Source of the DNA: an uncultured Actinotalea sp.
GTDB taxonomy: Bacteria; Actinomycetota; Actinomycetes; Actinomycetales; Cellulomonadaceae
DNA: 18,940 nucleotides
Direction of reading: 5' to 3'
Assembly (NCBI RefSeq): GCF_946885855.1
Contig: NZ_CAMPHH010000028.1
Span: 1-18,940 of the forward strand
Shown: positions 16,232 to 18,940 of the stretch, piece after piece
Layout: each line of letters opens with the position of its first letter
How positions within the stretch are numbered: position 1 is the stretch's first letter
Translations under genes and position numbers: made by a program
The notes under the pieces: generated by a model
Seen by the model: the letters and a program-made list of their open reading frames with translations, nothing else
Told to the model about the DNA's origin: nothing
Database searches by the model: none

Positions 16232-16933
16232 TCAGACCGCTTCCTTCGTGTCGTGCCAGCGGTTGTTGCGCCAGGAGGTGTTCGGCCCGAGGTTGCCCTT
16301 GACCCCGTAGCGGAAGTCGCGCTGGAACTCGTTGTCGGCGAACGAGCAGGCAGCGCCGGTCGTGCCGCCGCCACCCCCGTTGACGGTCAGGTTGCCGCCG
16401 TTCATGAGGTTGCCCTCGACGACGCACCCCCGGACGATCCCGTCCTCCTCGCCGAACTGCAGGGCGGCGTTGCCGAACCGCTGGGTCGCCGGGTTGTAGG
16501 CCTGGATGTTGTTGCCCCGGATGACGATGTTCTCCTTGCCGCTGACGATCTGGATGGCATCGGTGTGGTTGTCGCCCACCTGGACCAGGTGGTGGATGTA
16601 CGAGTCCTCGATGACGACGTTGCCACCGGCGATGCGGGGGCCTTCCGCGACATCGTGGATGTTGACCCGACGGAGCGTGTACTTGTTGTAGGCCACTGCC
16701 GGGTTCCCCATGCCCTGGCCGTCGATCTCCGTGTCCTCGATCACGAGGTTGGAGCCGTGGTTGCGGACAGGGATCGCTCCGGTGTTCCGGATCCGGGTGT
16801 TGCGGATCGTCACGTCGTCCGCCCTGACCGTCACCGTCCCGGTGATGTCGAGACCGTCGATCACGGCACCGTGCTCGGTGATGGTGAGGGAGCCGGAGGG
16901 GCGCAGGGCTGTACCGGCCGGCACCCCTGTCGT
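16232..16933 (-). repeat. Paralogous beta-helix module, copy 2
   Basis: This segment encodes residues 192-424. It matches 12598-13302 at protein level over its whole length with about one-residue length difference and long identical blocks. The boundary is sharp at TTGVPAG, right after the stalk. Confidence 0.85.
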
Positions 16934-17506
16934 CGATGCGTCGGGGTGGGTGCCGTCGGACGGTGCCGTGACGGGTGCCGGTGCCGGTGCGGGTGCCGGT
17001 GCAGGAGCGGGAGCGGGAGCAGGTGCCGGTGCAGGTGCCGGTGCGGGAGCCGGTGCGGGAGCCGGTGCCGGTGCCGGTGCCGGCTCGGGTGCCGGTGCGG
17101 GCCCGGGTGCCGGCGCGGGTGCCGCCTCGCGGGCACGCCTCGACGGTTCGCGGTCGACGTGCTCACGGCCGGGGACCTCCTTGCCGCGTGCCCAGCCGAG
17201 GACGCCCTTCGCGCGCGCCGCTCGGCTGAGGTGGGCAGCCAGCTCCGGCTCGAACATCCGGAAGAAGAAGGCAGCCATCGCCCCCACGTCGTCCGACGTG
17301 GGACGGGCGAGACCGTTGTGGCGGACGACCACGGCTCGTGGGCCGCGGTCGGGGATCGCGCTGCGGCCGTCGGCAGCGACGCTCACCGCGGGCGCGACCG
17401 CCGGAGGGGCGGACGACGCGCCGGCCGGGACGCTGACCGTGAGGGCCAGCCCTGTGGCCAGGGCGATGGACAGGTGCTTGCGGCTGTGCGTTCGGGTAGC
17501 TGACAC
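16232..17506 (-). CDS. Secreted right-handed parallel beta-helix protein with Ala-Pro stalk
   Basis: This 424-residue exported protein has a signal peptide at about 1-33 (HLSIALATGLALTVSVPAGASSA). A segment of about 95 residues that I do not recognise follows; it includes PTSDDVGAMAAFFFRMFEPELAAHLSRAARAKGVLGW, which looks helical. Residues 130-178 form an almost pure Ala-Pro repeat, a likely rigid cell-wall-spanning stalk. Residues 192-424 are a parallel beta-helix nearly identical to that of the 12598-14640 protein, with the same HHLVQVGDNHTDAIQIVSGK core and a likely disulfide between the Cys in GIVRGCVVEGN and the Cys in TTGAAC. The GTG at 17506 is chosen because GGAG lies 7 nt upstream and it starts directly before the signal peptide. 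A riboswitch-like leader precedes it. Function is probably binding or processing of a surface polysaccharide; activity is unproven. Confidence 0.87.
   Translation of the reverse strand: MSATRTHSRKHLSIALATGLALTVSVPAGASSAPPAVAPAVSVAADGRSAIPDRGPRAVVVRHNGLARPTSDDVGAMAAFFFRMFEPELAAHLSRAARAKGVLGWARGKEVPGREHVDREPSRRAREAAPAPAPGPAPAPEPAPAPAPAPAPAPAPAPAPAPAPAPAPAPAPAPAPAPVTAPSDGTHPDASTTGVPAGTALRPSGSLTITEHGAVIDGLDITGTVTVRADDVTIRNTRIRNTGAIPVRNHGSNLVIEDTEIDGQGMGNPAVAYNKYTLRRVNIHDVAEGPRIAGGNVVIEDSYIHHLVQVGDNHTDAIQIVSGKENIVIRGNNIQAYNPATQRFGNAALQFGEEDGIVRGCVVEGNLMNGGNLTVNGGGGGTTGAACSFADNEFQRDFRYGVKGNLGPNTSWRNNRWHDTKEAV
16973..17119. repeat. 6-bp minisatellite encoding the Ala-Pro stalk
   Basis: About 24 degenerate GGTGCC/GGTGCG/GGAGCG units on the + strand encode (Ala-Pro)n on the - strand, 49 codons in frame, with a few Gly and Glu interruptions. 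The unit is a multiple of three, so slippage would change stalk length without breaking the frame. Confidence 0.9.
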
Positions 17507-17525
17507 GATGGTTCTCCGTGGGTTC

Positions 17526-17599
17526 GGTGGCCTGGCGGACCGCGGGGGTCCCATGGCTCTGCGCCCCTGCCTCGCGGCAGGGTGGCCTTTGTCGTTCAC
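17526..17599 (-). ncRNA. Divergent c-di-GMP-I-like riboswitch
   Basis: On the - strand this RNA has the same layout as the one at 14661-14728. P2 is CCCUGCC/GGCAGGG with a GCGA tetraloop, and P3 is UGG and GACC pairing with GGUC and CCA with a 2-nt 3' bulge. It shares AAAGGC, GCC-AUGG and GCCAGGCCACC with that RNA. Stem bases differ in compensating pairs (C-G to G-C in P3, several in P2), which supports real RNA structure. Core differences are GGCAAACC to GGCCACCC and GACGCAAAGCC to GGCGCAGAGCC. By alignment to Vc2 the G20 and A47 contacts remain. It ends 19 nt before the GTG at 17506 with no terminator. It may be a weakened or altered-specificity variant. Confidence 0.72.
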
Positions 17600-17616
17600 G
17601 AGTGCCCGACGACCGC

Positions 17617-17644
17617 GCCGTAGCGGCTCGTCGGTCGGTGTCAA
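17617..17644 (-). promoter_or_regulatory. Candidate promoter of the riboswitch and second beta-helix gene
   Basis: On the - strand TTGACA (17644-17639) is a perfect -35 box. TACGGC (17622-17617) lies 16 bp on and is an imperfect -10. Transcription would start about 10-15 nt before the aptamer, which fits a riboswitch leader. Confidence 0.45.
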
Positions 17645-17658
17645 GTTGCGACACGGGT

Positions 17659-17700
17659 CCGAAGGGGTGAACTATGCGCGCCCTGGCTCGGAAGGGGAAC
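17659..17700. promoter_or_regulatory. GAAGGGG elements spaced 30 bp, candidate operator
   Basis: GAAGGGGTGAAC starts at 17661 and GAAGGGGAAC at 17691, exactly 30 bp apart, the same spacing as the repeats at 10871 and 10901. The first carries the GGGTGAA core. They lie just upstream of the - strand TTGACA box and on the ATP-grasp side of the divergent region. The second copy is degenerate, so this is tentative. Confidence 0.35.
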
Positions 17701-17871
17701 GCCGGGTCGTGCGACTCGTCCCGGTTTGCACAGATTTCGACAGCAAAACGTGAGGCAAGTCACACCAGGCGCCGGGCATGCCCCGGGTCGCCGGTCGGGT
17801 CCCTTGTGCGGGTCCGGCCCGGCCGGGATCCTGTGTCTCAGACGGTCGGGCGACGGCTGAAGGAGGGCGCC

Positions 17872-18834
17872 ATGGCCGGTGTCGGGCTCCGGGTGCGGCA
17901 CAGCGCGAGGCGACGGTGGAGCGACGCCGTCGACCGACGCCTCCGCGAGCCGTCGTTCCTCTACAAGGTGGAGGAGACGCGCCGTGTCCGCCGGATCATG
18001 CGAGACCTGGGCACCAAGGACCCGGCGTTCCTCGTCGACGCCAAGGACGACGGCCAGGCGTGGGCCCGTGCCCTGGGCTTCAGGACACCGACCCCGATCG
18101 GCATCGTGCCGGACATCCGGCAGGTCGGCTGGGGCGCGCTACCGCCCGCCTTCGTGCTGAAGCCGGTCCGGGGAACCACGGGGGCCGGCGTGAGCCTCCT
18201 GCGCCGGGACGGGGAGCGCTGGCGGGAGCTGTCGTCGGACCGTCTGGTGTCCGCCGACGACCTCGTGGCGGACTACGACCGGCTCGCACGCGCGGGTCGT
18301 GTCTCGGCGGAGGTGCTGCTCGAGGGGCTGGTCGTCGACCCGCGAGACCCGGGGATGCCCTCGGCCGACTACAAGGTGACCGTCTTCTACGGGGACGTCG
18401 GCTTCGTCGAGGCCAAGCGGCGCCGTCGGATCGGCGGCCGCTGGCGCACCTGCTGGAGGGTCTTCGACCCGCAGTGGCGTCCGTTGCGCAACCCGTTCAA
18501 CGACTCCTGGGTGGACGAGTCGATCGAACCGCCCGTCCACCGCCGCGAGCTCCTGGAGATGGCGTCGCTGGTCAGTCTCAGCGTCCCGCGCCCGTACCTG
18601 CGGGTCGACCTGCTGGAGGACTCCCTCGGTCCGGTGCTCGGTGAGGTGACACCGGAGCCGGGCGGCGTCTACCAGACGCCCAGGTCGCTCGACCGGCTCC
18701 TCGGCGCCATGTGGGAGGACGCGGAGAGCCGCCTCCGGGTCCGTGCCGCGCGGGCGGGGCTCCTGACGCCTGACGGCGTGACGCACGGCGAGGCCGCGCT
18801 GGACGTCCGCCGGGCCGGTCCCGTCCCGTCCTGA
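17872..18834 (+). CDS. TupA-like ATP-grasp protein, probable surface polysaccharide modification
   Basis: This 320-residue protein has an ATP-grasp fold of the kind found in polysaccharide loci (TupA-like). Supporting features are FVLKPVRGTTGAGV at 94-107 with the ATP-binding Lys97 and a glycine loop, SADYKVTVFYG with Asp166 and Lys168, LRVDLLEDSLGPVLGEV at 243-259 with Arg244, Asp246 and metal-binding Glu258, and TPEPGGVYQ. ATP-grasp enzymes join a carboxylate to an amine through an acylphosphate, so it may attach an amino acid or peptide to a sugar or polymer; teichuronopeptide synthesis is the named precedent. The ATG at 17872 is chosen for the AAGGAGG ribosome-binding site 5 nt upstream. 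The frame stays open back to 17674 but without ribosome-binding site or homology. It diverges from the second beta-helix gene. The substrate is unknown. Confidence 0.8.
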   Translation: MAGVGLRVRHSARRRWSDAVDRRLREPSFLYKVEETRRVRRIMRDLGTKDPAFLVDAKDDGQAWARALGFRTPTPIGIVPDIRQVGWGALPPAFVLKPVRGTTGAGVSLLRRDGERWRELSSDRLVSADDLVADYDRLARAGRVSAEVLLEGLVVDPRDPGMPSADYKVTVFYGDVGFVEAKRRRRIGGRWRTCWRVFDPQWRPLRNPFNDSWVDESIEPPVHRRELLEMASLVSLSVPRPYLRVDLLEDSLGPVLGEVTPEPGGVYQTPRSLDRLLGAMWEDAESRLRVRAARAGLLTPDGVTHGEAALDVRRAGPVPS

Positions 18835-18836
18835 TC

Positions 18837-18870
18837 CGTCAGCGGGCGGCCAGCCGCCCGACCGCTGACG
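18837..18870. terminator. Hairpin overlapping the ends of two convergent genes
   Basis: A 7-bp outer stem (18837-18843 with 18864-18870) and a 6-bp inner stem (18844-18849 with 18854-18859) with a CCAG loop form a near-continuous hairpin. It starts 2 nt after the ATP-grasp stop and includes the stop codon of the - strand gene entering from the right. Confidence 0.65.
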
Positions 18871-18940
18871 CGTCCAACGCCTGCTCGTGGACGCGGATGG
18901 TGTCCAGGGTGCCGGTGAAGGGGCGGAAGCCGCCGGGCTC
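18839..18940 (-). CDS. C-terminal end of a LamG/concanavalin A-like domain protein (rest outside window)
   Basis: The - strand frame from 18940 to the TGA at 18841-18839 is open for 33 codons and reads EPGGFRPFTGTLDTIRVHEQ followed by ALDASAVGRLAAR. This matches the last strand and tail of LamG-type jelly-roll domains, which typically end GxxDEVRVYNRALSxxEIxxLY. Such domains bind or act on carbohydrates on secreted proteins, which fits the locus. Most of the gene lies beyond the right edge, so size and other domains are unknown. Its stop lies inside the terminator stem. Confidence 0.65.
   Translation of the reverse strand, partial: EPGGFRPFTGTLDTIRVHEQALDASAVGRLAAR

Larger units (their letters stand above)
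17507..17871. other. 365-bp divergent intergenic control region
   Basis: This region lies between the second beta-helix gene (-) and the ATP-grasp gene (+). It holds the beta-helix ribosome-binding site (17514-17517), the riboswitch-like leader (17526-17599), a TTGACA-bearing promoter on the - strand (17617-17644), and GGGTGAA-type elements (17664-17672, weaker at 17694-17700). The remaining part, about 17700-17855, has GC-rich palindromes such as GGGCATGCCC near 17777 but no element I recognise. The ATP-grasp ribosome-binding site AAGGAGG is at 17860-17866. Confidence 0.6.

Noticed and set aside
12598..16933. Beta-helix modules as part of a composite transposon
   Set aside because: No transposase, terminal inverted repeats or target duplications are present, and the similarity ends exactly at domain borders.
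17700..17855. Third riboswitch upstream of the ATP-grasp gene
   Set aside because: A GCAAAAC string and some palindromes are present, but the paired GGCAAACC and GACGCAAAGCC-type core and the P2/P3 layout are missing.
17674..17871. In-frame ATG start at 17674 for the ATP-grasp protein
   Set aside because: The added 66 residues show no homology and there is no ribosome-binding site. The ATG at 17872 has a near-perfect AAGGAGG.

Overview
The window looks like chromosomal DNA of a high-GC actinobacterium, most likely Micrococcales and possibly Cellulomonas-like. This is inferred from the very high GC in all codon positions, the many GTG starts, a RpfB-type protein and Actinobacteria-typical gene order. 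No mobile element, CRISPR array or rRNA was seen.

The left part (1-10847) is a conserved housekeeping block. It holds the 3' part of an rpfB-like resuscitation-promoting factor gene, rsmA/ksgA, ispE and an ABC-F ATPase gene, all on the + strand. A tetR-marR regulator pair on the - strand converges on the ABC-F gene. Then follow tRNA-Gln(UUG), glmU, prs, rplY and pth, all +. As I recall, rpfB-ksgA-ispE and pth-rplY-prs-glmU with a TetR gene beside glmU are also neighbours in Mycobacterium tuberculosis, so this part is ancestral. rsmA, and perhaps ispE and tetR, have -10-like hexamers 6-7 nt before the start codon, which suggests leaderless mRNAs.

The right part (10848-18940) is an envelope or exopolysaccharide accessory locus. 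It has a polyprenyl-phosphate sugar-1-phosphate transferase (+), a GT4 glycosyltransferase (+), a TupA-like ATP-grasp protein (+), and two secreted right-handed beta-helix proteins (-). At the right edge is the C-terminal end of a LamG-like protein (-). The two beta-helix proteins share a nearly identical C-terminal domain of about 234 residues. Their N-terminal halves differ completely: three Cys-paired beta repeats in one, an Ala-Pro stalk in the other.

The main discovery is that both beta-helix genes have a c-di-GMP-I (GEMM-I)-like riboswitch about 20 nt before the start codon. The first (14661-14728, -) carries the family's hallmark strings. The second (17526-17599, -) keeps the fold with compensatory changes in P2 and P3 but has altered core bases. 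The picture is a surface-polysaccharide locus whose secreted beta-helix proteins are translated in response to a cyclic dinucleotide. A GGGYGAA element recurs in the three control regions of this part, including a 30-bp-spaced direct repeat and an 11-bp inverted repeat, and may be a shared operator. Strong GC-rich hairpins close most transcription units.
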